Below are positions 33,206-43,905 of a stretch of 64,000 nucleotides of DNA, piece by piece. The first letter of the stretch is position 1; every line of letters begins with the position of its first letter. Source of the DNA: Lucinisca nassula (Eukaryota; Mollusca; Bivalvia; Lucinida; Lucinidae); contig OY757026.1 of NCBI GenBank assembly GCA_963580285.1, forward strand, positions 49,761,143 through 49,825,142, read 5' to 3'. Under the pieces are notes generated by a model. It worked only from the letters and a program-made list of their open reading frames with translations, ran no database searches and was not told where the DNA came from. The translations under genes were made by a program, and so were the position numbers.

Positions 33206-33665
33206 CTGTTTTCATGCCGATCACGACCAGCCAACGGAATTTAAAAGCATTTTTTTTCTTCTCATTATAATAATTTAAAGCCTTTTTCGCTGAAATAAAA
33301 ATGTTTATAGTACATAGATGCCCCCGCAACAGCGGATAGCCGCGGATAAAAACTTTAACCAAAAAGTACAAAGCGGTCAAAGGTCAAGGTCAAATTGAAA
33401 TAAAAACTGTAAGTAACCCCCTGTCTAAACAAGATGTTTTCCCATATCAAATGTGGTATTTAAAGCTTGTATAGATCGGGAGATCGGGAGATATGCTCCG
33501 GACAAGGGACTATCTATATTTGAGGTCAAAGGTCATGTTGGCATTTGTACGCGGCACACTGACCCACGAAGATGTTCACATACCAAGTTTGGTACATGTA
33601 TCTAAAGCTTATAATGGTTCTGGAGATATGCTCCAAGTAAGGATCATAACATATAATGTATTACC
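33206..33665. repeat. Dispersed ggtcaaggtcaa / gagatatgctcc repeat
   Basis: Two degenerate units with aaagctt-t-ta-a-g-t-t and gagatatgctcc blocks (near 33490 and 33625). Confidence 0.5.
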
Positions 33666-33669
33666 GTAA

Positions 33670-33770
33670 TGATCCTAAGTATTAGGACAGAAAACAGTGC
33701 AGACCCAGATCAGACTGCTCCTTCTTGAAGGAGCAGTCTGATCAGGGTCTACACTGTTTGCCATTCCGTC
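33670..33770. repeat. gatcag-core perfect hairpin
   Basis: acagtgcagacccagatcag ... ctgatcagggtctacactg, with inner actgctccttc / gaaggagcagt. Confidence 0.85.
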
Positions 33771-33789
33771 TGCACCTTTTGGACTCCTT

Positions 33790-34092
33790 TGATTGATTGA
33801 TTTGGGGTTTAACCGCTCCGTCAACACTATCTAGGTCATTTTGGAGATGTTGCTTCCAATTTTGTAGGACTTTTACCCGACACTGAGATGAAATGACATC
33901 TCAAACCCTGTCGCCCAATGAAACCAATAGAGTTTATAAGCATGGACCGTCCGACTAGCACCATTTTTGCATGTACAAGCTTGGAGCCTGTAAGCGGTTT
34001 ACCAGTATTCATGTGCGCGATCGGTTTCCGCTCTGCGCGGAAGCATCGTGCGGCACAATCTATTTCTTCAACTCCCGATTAGCGGGGGGTGA
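33790..34092 (-). mobile_element. SINE-A copy
   Basis: Perfect 13-bp TSD ttttggactcctt at 33777-33789 and 34093-34105; gattgattga tail variant. Confidence 0.92.
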
Positions 34093-34321
34093 TTTTGGAC
34101 TCCTTGCTGCATGGATCGTGAAACTAATTAGTTAAATATTTTGGAGAATTACGGCCTCAAGGTGTCCGAATTTTTACGGTACATAGGAACATGATATTTA
34201 TAGGTTGTAAGGATTATGCTTCAGACAAGGAATTATCGGTAGAAGGATTCAATGACACAAGGATGGAATGACGGATGGCAAACATTGTATGCCCCGGCAA
34301 AAAAATGACAGTCGCATTTGG

Positions 34322-34580
34322 TCTATAATATTTCTGCCAGAGCTTGAAAAGTTAATCATTGCACAAGGTTAGCCGCTTACGTATAAGCCTGCCCAAGAAA
34401 AGTGTTGATAGTTAAACTGACCGGCACTAAAATGACATAAATAGTGTTGACTGGGCCGTTAAACTCCAATACAAGCAAGCAAACCACTTTCGGCCAGAAA
34501 CTGACACCTGTCGTCGAATCAGACGAAAGGAGAGAATCACCATAGAAAGAGATTTCATGACCAATCACCATGAAAGATTA
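34322..34580. mobile_element. Two SINE-C fragments in head-on arrangement
   Basis: 34322-34486 is the 3' part of SINE-C in plus orientation (ccgcttacgtataagcc ... caagcaagcaaacc). 34487-34580 is the middle of SINE-C in minus orientation (ggccagaaactgac ... atttcatgaccaatc). The junction needs an inversion or an insertion of one copy in another. Confidence 0.7.
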
Positions 34581-34613
34581 AAGCCAGGCGTGGCACACTA
34601 GAGATTAGTGCAT

Positions 34614-34889
34614 CACGAAAACACGCCTATATAATTTTGACCCCCTCGAACCCCACTTTTATATAGTAAAACTGGGGTTTGCAGGGGTAAACCTTATTTT
34701 TCTTATTTCTGCTCTAAGATATAGATTGTGGGTACTCGTTAGAACCGCCTCGATGAGGCGGTTCTAAAGAGTACCCACAATCTATATTTTGAGCAGAAAT
34801 AAGAAAAATATCACAATTTTTCATCTGAAAATTTTCATTTTTTCGGCGATAAAGGTGGCAATGTATTTGTATAGGCATGTTTTCGTAGT
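34614..34889. mobile_element. MITE-F copy, most complete
   Basis: Terminal inverted repeats acgaaaacacgcctata / tataggcatgttttcgt. Second hairpin ccccacttttatata / gtaaaactggggttt. Central palindrome gggtactcgttagaaccg / cggttctaaagagtaccc. The outer sequence right of the centre lacks a ccccaa hairpin, showing the element is asymmetric. Confidence 0.9.
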
Positions 34890-35221
34890 GGGTTGTGGTT
34901 ATTCAATGTTTGAGATAGTTTTCCACATACAGGCTAGATATAAGCTGTGTGGGGGTTGTTCATTCTTTTGAAAAAGCACTACAATTATACTTGGCTCATC
35001 TACGGCATTTAAATGATACAGACTAATGATCAGCTGTATGCGGTCAATTATAGTTGTTAATTATATATTTGAAAAACACTAAATTTACACTAAGCTGAGG
35101 GAATTGGTACCATCTACGGCATTTTCTTGATACAGACTAGAGATCAGCTGTGTGCAGTTATGCATTCTTTGAAAAGCACTACATTTATACTTAGCTGTGG
35201 GCATTCGTCCCATCTACAGCA

Positions 35222-35279
35222 TCCGTCTCTGTATGATCTTAGCTGTTGGTGGGACGTAAAACTAAAACACTCACTCACT
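35222..35279 (+). mobile_element. SINE-E 3' fragment
   Basis: 5'-truncated copy (gatcttagctgttggtggga ... actcactcact) with a perfect 12-bp TSD ccatctacagca at 35210-35221 and 35280-35291. A TSD around a truncated copy indicates incomplete reverse transcription. Confidence 0.9.
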
Positions 35280-35908
35280 CCATCTACAGCAGTTTATTGA
35301 CACATACTAGTCAGTTATGTGTGGTTTTCCCATTCTTTTAAGAAGCCATATTTTATACATAGTTGAAGTGTTTGTCAATAAACTGCCATAGATGAAACCA
35401 AGTAATCAGCTATGTGTAACGTTGTCCCATTTATTTACACATAGATAAATGTATGTGGCATTTGTACGGTGGCCATACATTTTATTGATACAAACTAGAG
35501 GTCAGTCATGTGTGGTTATTCATTCTTTTAAAAAGCCATATTTTACATAATTGAAGTATTAGTCATTAATCTGCCATAGTTAAAACAAGTGATCAGCTAC
35601 GTTTGGTTATTGTTTCGTGCCCCTTTATTGAAATATACTGTCCACCGCATTGTAGTTATACACACTAGAGATCAGCTATGTGTGGTTATTCGTTCGATTG
35701 AGAAGGCCTGTATTTATACTTAGCTGTGAGGCAATGTTCTGTCCATTGTATTTATTTATACAAACTAGATCAGCTACGTATGGTTATTAATTCTGAGAAA
35801 CCCTATACAAGTACTGGCATTTGTTCCGTCCACTGCATTTAATTTATACGCACAAGAGATCAGCATTGGGTAGTTATTTATTATGCATAGTTATGGGCAT
35901 TTATAAAT

Positions 35909-36011
35909 GAGTGAGCGCTTGGATTTTACGTCTCACCAACAGCTAAGGTCATACGGAGACGGGACTTCGGTTTAAAGACTCATCCGAAAGTCTGGAGAAG
36001 CCCGGGATCGA
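35909..36011 (-). mobile_element. SINE-E 5'-truncated copy
   Basis: Body and the start of the T arm (gcccgggatcga) only. TSD gggcatttataaat / gggcattaataaat at 35895-35908 and 36012-36025. Confidence 0.88.
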
Positions 36012-36266
36012 GGGCATTAATAAATACTGCCCACTGTATTTTATTTATGCACACTATAGATCAGTTATGTGTGGTTATTCATTTGTTTTGAGACAGATTT
36101 CCGCAAACAGACTAGATAGCAGCTGTGCGCGGTTATTCATTTGAAAAGCACTGCAATTATACTAAGCTTAGAGAATTTGTTCCGTCTCTTGCATTATACT
36201 GATACAGACTAGAGATCAGCTGTATGCGGTTATTCATACTTGGAAAAGCGCTGTATTTAAACTTAG

Positions 36267-36574
36267 TTTTGTATGTTTGTTTGATTAGAGGCTTAACGTC
36301 CCCGTCAACACTGTAAAGGTCATTTTGGAGACGTTGCTACCAATTTTGTGGGACTTTTACCCGACATTGAGTGAAATGACTTCTCAAGCCCTGTCGCCCA
36401 ATGAAACCAATAGGGTTTATTAGCATGGACGGTCCGCCTCGCACCGCGGTTCCTGGAAAGGCTTAGATCCTCTCTAAGCGGTTAACCAGTACCAGTAAGC
36501 GGGCCGGATTCAGCTCTGCGTGGAAGCATCATGCAGCCCATATATTTCTTCAAGCCCCTATGAGCGGGGGCCGA
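36267..36574 (-). mobile_element. SINE-A copy, ccgcggt subfamily
   Basis: Perfect 13-bp TSD tatttaaacttag at 36254-36266 and 36575-36587; the target is the satellite unit. Confidence 0.93.
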
Positions 36575-36749
36575 TATTTAAACTTAGCTGAGGGCATTTG
36601 TTCCATCTACGGCATTTTATTGATACACACTGGAGGTCAATTATGTGTGGTTATTCATATTTTAAGAAGCCATTTTTATACATAGTTGAAGTGTTTGCCA
36701 ATAAACTGCAGTAGATGAAACATGTGATCAGCTATGTGTGGCTACCCTG

Positions 36750-36852
36750 CAGGCACAAAACGTTGACTCAACGTTGAACTAACGTTGAAACAACGTTTTC
36801 AACGTTGTTTCAACGTAAGTTCAAAGTTGAGTGCCTGTTGGGTATTCTTTTG
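36750..36852. mobile_element. caacgttgaa palindromic MITE
   Basis: gcaggcacaaaacgttgact ... gttgagtgcctgttgggta. The interior is stacked gttgaa/ttcaac repeats that fold on themselves. Weaker relatives at 13.57, 15.26 and 27.37 kb share aacgtc/gacgtt ladders. Confidence 0.75.
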
Positions 36853-38157
36853 GGCCTCTATTATTTATACATGGGTGTGCGTATTTGTACTGTAGGCGGT
36901 ACTATGCATCACATGTTATTGACATACACTAGAGGTCAGTTATGTGCGGTTATTCATTCTTTTAAGAAGCCATATTTATCCATAGTTGAAGCGTTTGTCT
37001 TTCAACTGCCAAAGGTGAAACAAGTGATCGGCCATGTTTGGCTATTCTTTTGGGCCCCTTTAATTAAACATAGATGTGGGAATCTGTACTGTCCACTGCA
37101 TTTAATTGATACTCGCTAGAGATCAACTATGTTTATTAATTCATTCTTTTGAGAAGCCCTACATTTATACTTAGCTATGGGCATTTGTTCTGTCCACTGT
37201 ATTTTATTTATACACACTAGAGATCAGCTACTTCTGAGAAGCACCCTACATTTATGTCCATCTGTTCTGCAATGCATTTTATTTATACACAATAAAGATC
37301 AGCTTTGGGTGGTTATTTATTCTTTGGAAAGCCCTGTATTTATACAGTTGTGGGCATAGCTGTATTAGAGATCAGTTGTGTGGTTATTGAATTTTTAGAC
37401 AGTTTTCAGTATACAGAGTAGATGTCAGTTGTTTGAGGTAATCATTCTTGAATAGCACTACATTTATACTTAGCTGACAGCTTTTGTTCCATCTACGGCA
37501 TTTTATTGCTACAGAGTAGAGCTCAGCTGTGTGGTTATTCATTCTTTTGAAAAGCACTATGTTTTTACTAAGCTGAGGGCATTTGTTCCATCTACAGCAG
37601 TTTCATGATACAGACCAGAGATCAGCTGTATGCAGTTATGCATTCTGTTGAAAAGCACTATATTTATACTTAGCTGTGGGCATTCGTTCCATCTACAGCA
37701 GTTTACTGATACACACTAGTCAGTTATGTGTGGTTATTCATTCTTTTAAGAAGCCATATTTATACACAGTTGAAGTGTTTGTCAATAAACTGCCATAGAT
37801 GAAACAAGTGATCAACTATGTGTGGCTGTTCTTTTTGTTCCCTTTATTATACATATATGGGGGATTTTGTACTGTGGGCGTTTGAACTGTCCACCACATT
37901 TTATCTAAACACACTAGTGGCAAATTATGTGTGGTCATTCATTCTTTTAACAAGCCATTTTTATTCAGTGTTTGTATTTTTATTCAGTGTTTGTATTTTT
38001 ATTCATAGTGTTTGTAGATAAACTGCCATAGATGAAACACGTGGTCAGCTATGTGTGGCTCTTCTTTTTGGCAACTTTATTTATACATCAGTGTGGGCAT
38101 TCGTACTGTGTAACGAATTTTATTAATACTCACTTTAGATCAGCTAGTGAGAAGCCA

Positions 38158-38401
38158 GGGGCCAGTTGTTCAAAACTAACGACATCGTTAGTCAACGTAT
38201 CGTTAAAACTTCGATCGTTTATTAAGGCAAATATGCTAATATTTTTGCTGATAAAATGTGAGCAGCTTTTGCAGTCGCAAAAGCTGCTCACATTTTTTCA
38301 GCAAAAATAACAAAATTTTAAATATTAAACTTGCTAGAACAGTTAACAATATGACTGCTAACGAGCTCGTTAAGCTAACGATGCTTTGAACAACTGGCCC
38401 C
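38158..38401. mobile_element. MITE-B, complete copy
   Basis: Perfect 17-bp terminal inverted repeats ggggccagttgttcaaa / tttgaacaactggcccc. Central stem gagcagcttttgc / gcaaaagctgctc, plus outer taacgacatcgttag-type ladders. 244 bp, non-coding. Confidence 0.93.
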
Positions 38402-39064
38402 AGGTATTTATATTTGTTCTGCCCATTGTTTTTGATTTATACATACTAGAGATGAGCTATGTGTGGTTATTCATTCTTCTGAAAAGTCCTTTACATGTTT
38501 AGGCATTTGTTCTGGCCACTGCATTTTATTTACACTCTCTAGAGATCAGCTTTCGGTGGTTATTTATTCTTTGGGAAGCCCTTTATTGATACCTTCTGCC
38601 CACTGCATTTTATTTATGCACACGAGAGATCAGTTGTATTGTAATTCATTTTTGACGCAGTTTTCCACATTCAGACTAGATATCAGCTGTGTGCGGTTAT
38701 TCATTCTTTTGAAAAGTACTACATATATACTTAGCTGTAGGCATTTGTTCCACCTACAGCATTTTATTGATACAGACTAGAGATCAGCTGCATGCAATTG
38801 TTTATTCTTTTGAAGAGTACTGCATTTATATTTAGCTCAACTATGCCATTTTATTGATATAGACTAGAGATCAGCTGTGTGCGGTTGGAAAGCACAACAT
38901 TTATACTTAACTCTGGGCATTTGTTCCATTTACAGCATTTAATTGATCATACTAGAGGTCAGCTATATATGTGGTTATTCATTCTTAATACGTTCTATAA
39001 AAGGGTTATCCTTTGGAAGCAAGGAATACACCACAGAACCGAAATATATGGAGGGTACATGTTT

Positions 39065-39118
39065 TCTGGGCCAGACTAGCTAGTTTCGGCCAATTAGGCC
39101 TCATCAGTGACCCTCAGA
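39065..39118 (-). ncRNA. Type I hammerhead ribozyme, copy 1
   Basis: Minus strand: core CUGAUGA; stem II GGCC-UAAUU-GGCC; GAAA; then a very short stem III (CUAGCUAG) and the cleavage triplet GUC. Stem I pairs GGGUCA with UGGCCC (six pairs, one G-U) and extends with UCU/AGA past a 2-nt bulge. Predicted cut lies between plus positions 39074 and 39073. Stem III of only 2-3 pairs is typical of metazoan type I hammerheads that act best as dimers. Confidence 0.9.
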
Positions 39119-39325
39119 TATTTTCAGAATTCCACAATGGAATAAATGATCCTAAAGGACAAGAAAATATAATCTACACTATGATGTAGGGCAGGGAGAC
39201 GTTTTACCGCCGCCACACATTCCCACACACCAGCTGTAGTGAAGCTAAATACGTTCTATAAAAGGGTTATCCTTTGGAAGCAAGGAATACACCACAGAAC
39301 GGAAATATATGGAGTGTACATGTTT

Positions 39326-39379
39326 TCTGGGCCAGACTAGCTAGTTTCGGCCAATTAGGCCTCATCAGTGACCCTCAGA
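39326..39379 (-). ncRNA. Type I hammerhead ribozyme, copy 2
   Basis: Identical core, stems I, II and III to copy 1. The predicted cut is between 39335 and 39334. The distance between the two cut sites is 261 nt. Confidence 0.9.
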
Positions 39380-40845
39380 TATTTTCAGAATTCCACAATG
39401 GAATCAATGATCCCAAAGGAGAAGAAAATATAATCTACACTATGATTTATACATAGTTGAAGTGTTTTTCAATAATCTGCTATAGATAAAAAAAAGTGAA
39501 CAGCTATGTTTGGCTGTTCTTTTGGGCCCCATTATTTATACGTAGGTGTTGGCATTTTTTCTGTCCATTGTATTTTATAAATACACCCCAGGAAACGATA
39601 AATTCCTACTTACCTGCTGGCATTTGGTCTGTCCACTGCTATGTGTGGTTATTCTTTCTTCTGAAAAGCCATGTACATGCATTTGTTCTGTCCACTGTAT
39701 TTTATTTATACACACTAGAGATCAGATATGGGTGGCTGAAGCCATTTCTTTATACAAAATTTTGGGCATTTATAAATACTGCCCACTGCATTTAATTTAT
39801 TCACACTAGAGATCAGTTATTTTGAGACAAATTTCCACATACAGACTAGATATCAGCTGAGTGTGGTTATTCTTTCTTTTGAAAAACACTGATTTTGTGC
39901 TTAGCTGGGGGCATTTTCCATCCATGGTATTTATTGATACAGACTATAGATCGGCGGTGTGCAGTTATTCATTCATTTGAAAAACACTGGATTTATACTT
40001 AGCTGTGTGTATTTGTTCCACTTACAGCATTTTATTGATACACACTAGAGGTCATTATGTGTGGTTTCTCTTTCTTTTAAGAAGCAAAATTTATACATAG
40101 GTGGAGTGTTTGTCAATAAACTGCCATAGATGAAACGACTGATCAGCTATGTGTGGCAATAATTATGGGTCCCTTTATTTGAACATAGTTGTGGGCATTT
40201 GTACTGTGGGCATTTTTTCTGTCAACTGCATAATATTTATACACACTAGAGGTCAGTTATGTGTGGTTATTCATTCTTTTAAGAGGCCATATTTATACAT
40301 AGTTGAAGTGTTTGCCAATAAACTGCAAATGTGAAACAAGTGATCAGCTATGTTGGCTATTCTTTTGGGTCCCTTTATCTATACATAGATGTGGGCATTT
40401 GTACTGTCCACCACATTTTATTAATAAACACCAGAGATCAGCTATGTGTGGTTATTCATTATTTTGAGGAGCCTTATATTTTACTTACCTGTGGGCATTT
40501 GTTCTGTCCACTGTATTTTATTTATACAAACTAGAGTATTAACATTCTTCTGAGAACCCTATACATGTACTAGCATTTGTTCTGTCCACTGCAATTTATT
40601 TGTACGTACTACAGATCAACTTTTGGTGGTTAATTATTCTTTGGAAAGCCCTTTATTTATTCTTAGTTCTGGGCATTTTTAAATGATGTCCACTGCATTT
40701 TGTTTATACACACTAGCAATCAGTTATGTGTGCTTATTTTTGAGATGGTTTTCCATATACAGACTAGAAATCAGCTGTGTGCGGTTATTCATGCTTTTGA
40801 AAAGCACTATATTTATACTTAGCTGAGGTCTCTTGCATTATACTG

Positions 40846-40910
40846 ATACGGACATGAGTCGGCCGATGCCGAAGGCAGGCATCGGCCGATGTCGGACTCA
40901 TGTCCGACTA
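40846..40910. repeat. GC-rich hairpin at the satellite border
   Basis: cggacatgagtcggccgatg ... cggactcatgtccg; inner gatgcc/ggcatc with a gaaggca loop. It ends the first satellite block. Confidence 0.85.
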
Positions 40911-40911
40911 T

Positions 40912-41484
40912 AGGTAACGCGTATACGAGCACATGTTGTTGTTGTTGTTGTCAGCGGCATTGCCTGTGAAAAAAGTTGAAGTGATTCAATTTTCTCGCGA
41001 GACGCGAGAATTCCGGTGAGGCGCACTGCATGACTGTCACTTTTTTATTTATTTTCTTTTGTCGATCTTAAATGCAGTCTACTTATATACCTATGTATTA
41101 CTTTTTGTCGTACCCGATCAAATAAAAATAAATAAATAGATAAAAATGTAAATTGGGATTTTCTAAAACGTCACGATGACTGCTTCTCTATTATTGATCC
41201 ATGTTGCAGAGACGCTTATTGCATTTTCATAGACAATCTGTCTGACAGTTGGCGCAAAATAAAAACATCAAGTACCGGTCTTCTGTTTATCTTCCGGTTG
41301 CGTAACTGTTCAGCAACAGCCTTGTTTTCGTTTATTTCCAGTATTTCCATGGTAATTCCGACTCGCTGTGTGTCATACTATCAAGCATGAAGTAATGCCT
41401 TGGAGTTCCTTTCTTTCTTTGGCCTTTTACTGCAACACCCTTTCACGAGGATTACGGGCAGGTGTACATTACATGCACTCCAGG
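40912..41484. other. Unassigned segment with ETS-like and gttgtt motifs
   Basis: Contains (gttgtt)n near 40935, a ctcgcgagacgcgag stem and a cttccgg ETS-type site near 41290. No exon could be supported. Confidence 0.35.
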
Positions 41485-41485
41485 A

Positions 41486-41772
41486 CGGCCCCCGGCCATC
41501 GGTGCTTGAATAAATAGATGGGCTAATGCTTCCAAGCAAAGCTGAATCAGACCTGCACACGAGTACTGGTTAACCGCTTAGAGGAACTAAGCCTGCCCAG
41601 TCCCACACAAAGCGGTGCGAGTCGGACTCGTCCATGCTTATAAACCATATTGGTTTCATTGGGTGGCAGGGCTTGAGATGTCATTTCATCTCAATATCGG
41701 GTAAAAGTCCCACAAAATTGGAAGCAACATTTCCAAAATGACCTTAACAGTGGTAAGTGAGACGTTAAACCT
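41486..41772 (+). mobile_element. SINE-A copy hosting another SINE
   Basis: Runs from ggcccccggccatcgg to gttaaacct. Its tail (caaatcaaacaagt) served as target for the next SINE and is duplicated around it. Confidence 0.88.
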
Positions 41773-41786
41773 CAAATCAAACAAGT

Positions 41787-41984
41787 TTTTGTTTGTTTGT
41801 TTGATTTGAGGTTTAACGTCCCCGTTAACTGGAGGCCCCCTGTGCAGGGAGAAACATCCCCTGTGCAGGTTAAAGATCCCTACCGTAATTACATGATTAC
41901 TGTGTAGGCTTTCATCCTGCAAATCCTGGAGTGTATGTAATATACACCTGCGGTAATGGTCAAATGTGACCGATGCAGTATCAG

Positions 41985-42060
<76 letters not shown>

Positions 42061-42333
42061 AAGATAGATAGATAGAAAGGTCATTTTGCAGAAGTTGCTT
42101 CCGATTTTGTGGGACTTTACCCGACAATGAGATGAAATGACATCTCAAGCCCTGTCGCCCAATGAAACCAATAGGGTTTATTAGCATGGGCGGTCCCGCC
42201 TCGCACCGTGGTTCCTGGTCAGGCTTAGATCCTCTAAGCGGTTTACCGGTACCAGTGTGCGGGCCGGATTCAGCTCTGCGTGGAAGCATCATGCAGCCCA
42301 TATATTTCTTCAAGCCCCTATGGGCGGGGGCGA
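41787..42333 (-). mobile_element. SINE-A inserted in the tail of another and itself split
   Basis: 14-bp TSD caaatcaaacaagt at 41773-41786 and 42334-42347, made of the first SINE's tail. The SINE is in two parts (41787-41830, 42077-42333) around element Q. Member of the ccgcctcgcacc subfamily. Confidence 0.9.
41831..42076. mobile_element. Element Q with gata tail
   Basis: tggaggccccctgtgcaggg start, a ctgtgcag-bounded 5' stem, then a (gata)n tract at 41986-42072. A second, partial copy lies inverted at 42572-42650. The variable tetranucleotide tail suggests another SINE-like family. Confidence 0.65.
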
Positions 42334-42379
42334 CAAATCAAACAAGTACAGTCCAGGTTTGCAGAATGAAAGGCTTCCT

Positions 42380-42500
42380 TTGTTTAGGTTTCCATTATGG
42401 TCTGGTCGCTTAATGTTTGTATTTCTTTCCCTTTGGTGTCTTTTATGGGTGGAGTAAGTTAATTGTATCAATTCCTGATCTTTGTTTTACTTCTACTTTG
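42380..42500 (+). repeat. Repeat R 3' fragment
   Basis: tttctttccctttggtgtct and aattgtatcaattcctgatc match 49040-49110, the far 3' part of the copy at 48.6 kb. Confidence 0.65.
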
Positions 42501-42571
42501 AAAGCCGACATAGTAATCATGAAATCTGCCTGTAACACTCGAGAGAGGGGTTGGCAGTAAATAAAGATAGA

Positions 42572-42650
42572 TAATTTTGGTAGGGATCTTTTTACTTGCG
42601 CAGGGGATGGTTCTCCATGCACAGGGGCCTCCAGATAACGTCCCGATACG
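42572..42650. mobile_element. Element Q fragment, inverted
   Basis: tggtagggatctttttac, gcaggggatggttctcc and caggggcctccagataacg are the complement of the start of Q at 41.83 kb. Confidence 0.65.
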
Positions 42651-42970
42651 AAGGACTGCACTTTGTGGCATTCATCCCTGCAAATGATGCCAGTGTAGCA
42701 GTTCGGACACCGCTGTTAATTCAGTTTTTTAATTTTTTTTCGATCCATTCTGCCAATCGTGATCTTGTCACTTTCGCATTTCATTGTTTCTTTCACGTTC
42801 ATATAGGAAGCCAGTCTGTTCTGAGGGTATTGAATTGATTACTCCAAATTCAGGGTAACAGGTGATGGAAACTGCTTTCTCGGTTCTTTTTAAGTGTAGC
42901 TGTTAATGTGAATTTCTCCAAAAGCATCATTACCGAAAAAATCATATGTAATTATGTACACATATTGTAG
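42651..42970. other. Unassigned AT-rich segment
   Basis: No repeat or exon recognised; a chance 80-codon frame at 42596-42838 begins inside element Q. Confidence 0.35.
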
Positions 42971-42977
42971 AAAACTG

Positions 42978-43232
42978 TGGCCCCCGCCCATCAGGGCTTG
43001 AAGAAATAGTTGGGCTGCACGATGCTTCCACGCAGAGCTGAAACTGACCGCACATGAGTACTGGTAAACCGCTTAAAGGATCTAAGTCTGCCCAGGCAAA
43101 GCAGTGTGAGTAGGACCGTCCATGCTTATAAACCCTATTGGTTTCATTGGGTGGCAGGGATTGAGATGTCATTTCATCTCAATGTCGGGTAAAAGTTGGA
43201 AGCAACATCTCTAAAATGACCTATACAGTGTT
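42978..43232 (+). mobile_element. SINE-A copy lacking tail
   Basis: Full head (ggcccccgcccatcaggg) to acctatacagtgtta, then unrelated sequence. Confidence 0.85.
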
Positions 43233-43435
43233 AGTTTAGTTTAAATAGAGGTTATTCCAGTTTTTCTATTGAAATATACGGGATTTCTTTCCTGAGGGGG
43301 TATAAATCCGATAAACAAACAAGTGCATAGTTTAATGTGTATATTACATTTTAGCTTTCGTTTAATTTTTATGGGTTTAATGACAGTATTTTCTTTTAAC
43401 AGAAAACTTATGAGTATCACCCCATTTGAACCCCA

Positions 43436-43538
43436 GCCATGATCAGCCGCCATTTTGTCTGGTATTTGTGAAAGCGGGAAGGAATTTTTCGCGTAATTCA
43501 GAGTTGATAATATTGTTTTGGAGTGTAAACTGGAATTA
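43436..43538 (+). promoter_or_regulatory. Candidate promoter / 5' UTR with YY1-type motif
   Basis: gccgccattttgt at 43446-43458 is the YY1 promoter motif, followed by a GC-richer stretch (gcgggaagg, ttcgcg). A candidate start codon lies ~80 bp downstream. No repeat family covers it. Confidence 0.4.
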
Positions 43539-43593
43539 ATGTTTTCATTTGACGATAAGGAATATATCCCAGATGAACGGAATCGATACCAAG
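43539..43593 (+). CDS. Candidate first coding exon, unrecognised protein
   Basis: An ATG at 43539 opens a short acidic, polar peptide, MFSFDDKEYIPDERNRYQ, which ends at a consensus donor (ccaag|gtaaga; intron starts 43594). What supports it is the combination of the YY1-like motif upstream, a donor matching the consensus at seven positions, and freedom from repeats. I do not recognise the protein, and no second exon was proven. A short cysteine-bearing segment at 43786-43905 on the same strand is a possible but weak continuation. A chance ATG and GTAAG in AT-rich DNA remains a real alternative. Confidence 0.35.
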
Positions 43594-43785
43594 GTAAGAA
43601 AGTAGAACAATTTGGTAATTTGCCTGATGCTGTGCAGCAGACCAGCTGATTTGTCTATTTATGGATGATGGTCTAATCATGAACGAAAACTGTGGCAAAT
43701 GAGTATAATGGATGGCAAACTCGATTGATAGCCTTTCGTACAGCAGACTCATTTAATATCTGGAGGAAGAAGACAGCAGTTAGAG

Positions 43786-43905
43786 CCTGACTTGGGACCA
43801 ACGGCGATAGATCAGGACATCCGTAAAAGAAACAGGTTGCATGTCATTTGTAAACATTGTCATTTAAAGAAGTGTTTCTTTGACATGCTTCTTGTGTACC
43901 CTTAA
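43786..43905 (+). other. Short frame resembling half a nuclear-receptor zinc finger
   Basis: Frame reading AIDQDIRKRNR, then CKHCHLKKC, then a stop. Nuclear-receptor DNA-binding domains have a closing segment of the form RNxCxxCRxxKC. Here four extra residues separate RNR from the cysteines, and the segment after KKC lacks the usual GM. There is no strong acceptor. Either a decayed fragment or coincidence. Confidence 0.2.

Larger units (their letters stand above)
38987..39446 (-). mobile_element. Hammerhead retrozyme-like element (family P), dimeric
   Basis: Two 199-bp direct repeats (38987-39185, 39248-39446; about 96% alike) are separated by a 62-bp unique segment, so the monomer is 261 bp. 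Each repeat holds a type I hammerhead ribozyme on the minus strand. Direct repeats carrying hammerheads around a small non-coding core are the hallmark of retrozymes, non-autonomous retroelements that pass through circular RNA. Cleavage at both sites would release a 261-nt RNA. It interrupts the satellite array. No frame of any size is present, and the reverse transcriptase must be supplied in trans. Confidence 0.85.
34978..40845. repeat. Degenerate ~100-115-bp satellite array
   Basis: About 50 units share gatcagctatgtgtggttat, attcttttgaaaagc, atttatacttagctg and gcattttattgatacac in order. Units are 5-30% diverged, and some are shortened. It is interrupted by SINE-E, SINE-A, a gttgaa palindrome, MITE-B and the hammerhead element. 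The array restarts at 48105 after ~7 kb of other sequence. Open frames up to 105 codons all repeat the same peptide (HTRDQLCVVIHSF) and are products of the unit. Confidence 0.92.

Noticed and set aside
36805..40534. Series of open frames of 60-105 codons on the plus strand
   Set aside because: All translate the same satellite unit (HTRDQL... peptides), begin at arbitrary points and are interrupted by stops in neighbouring units.
41686..42084. 132-codon minus-strand frame
   Set aside because: Its start region is the gata microsatellite read as a repeated LSIY peptide, and the rest is SINE sequence.
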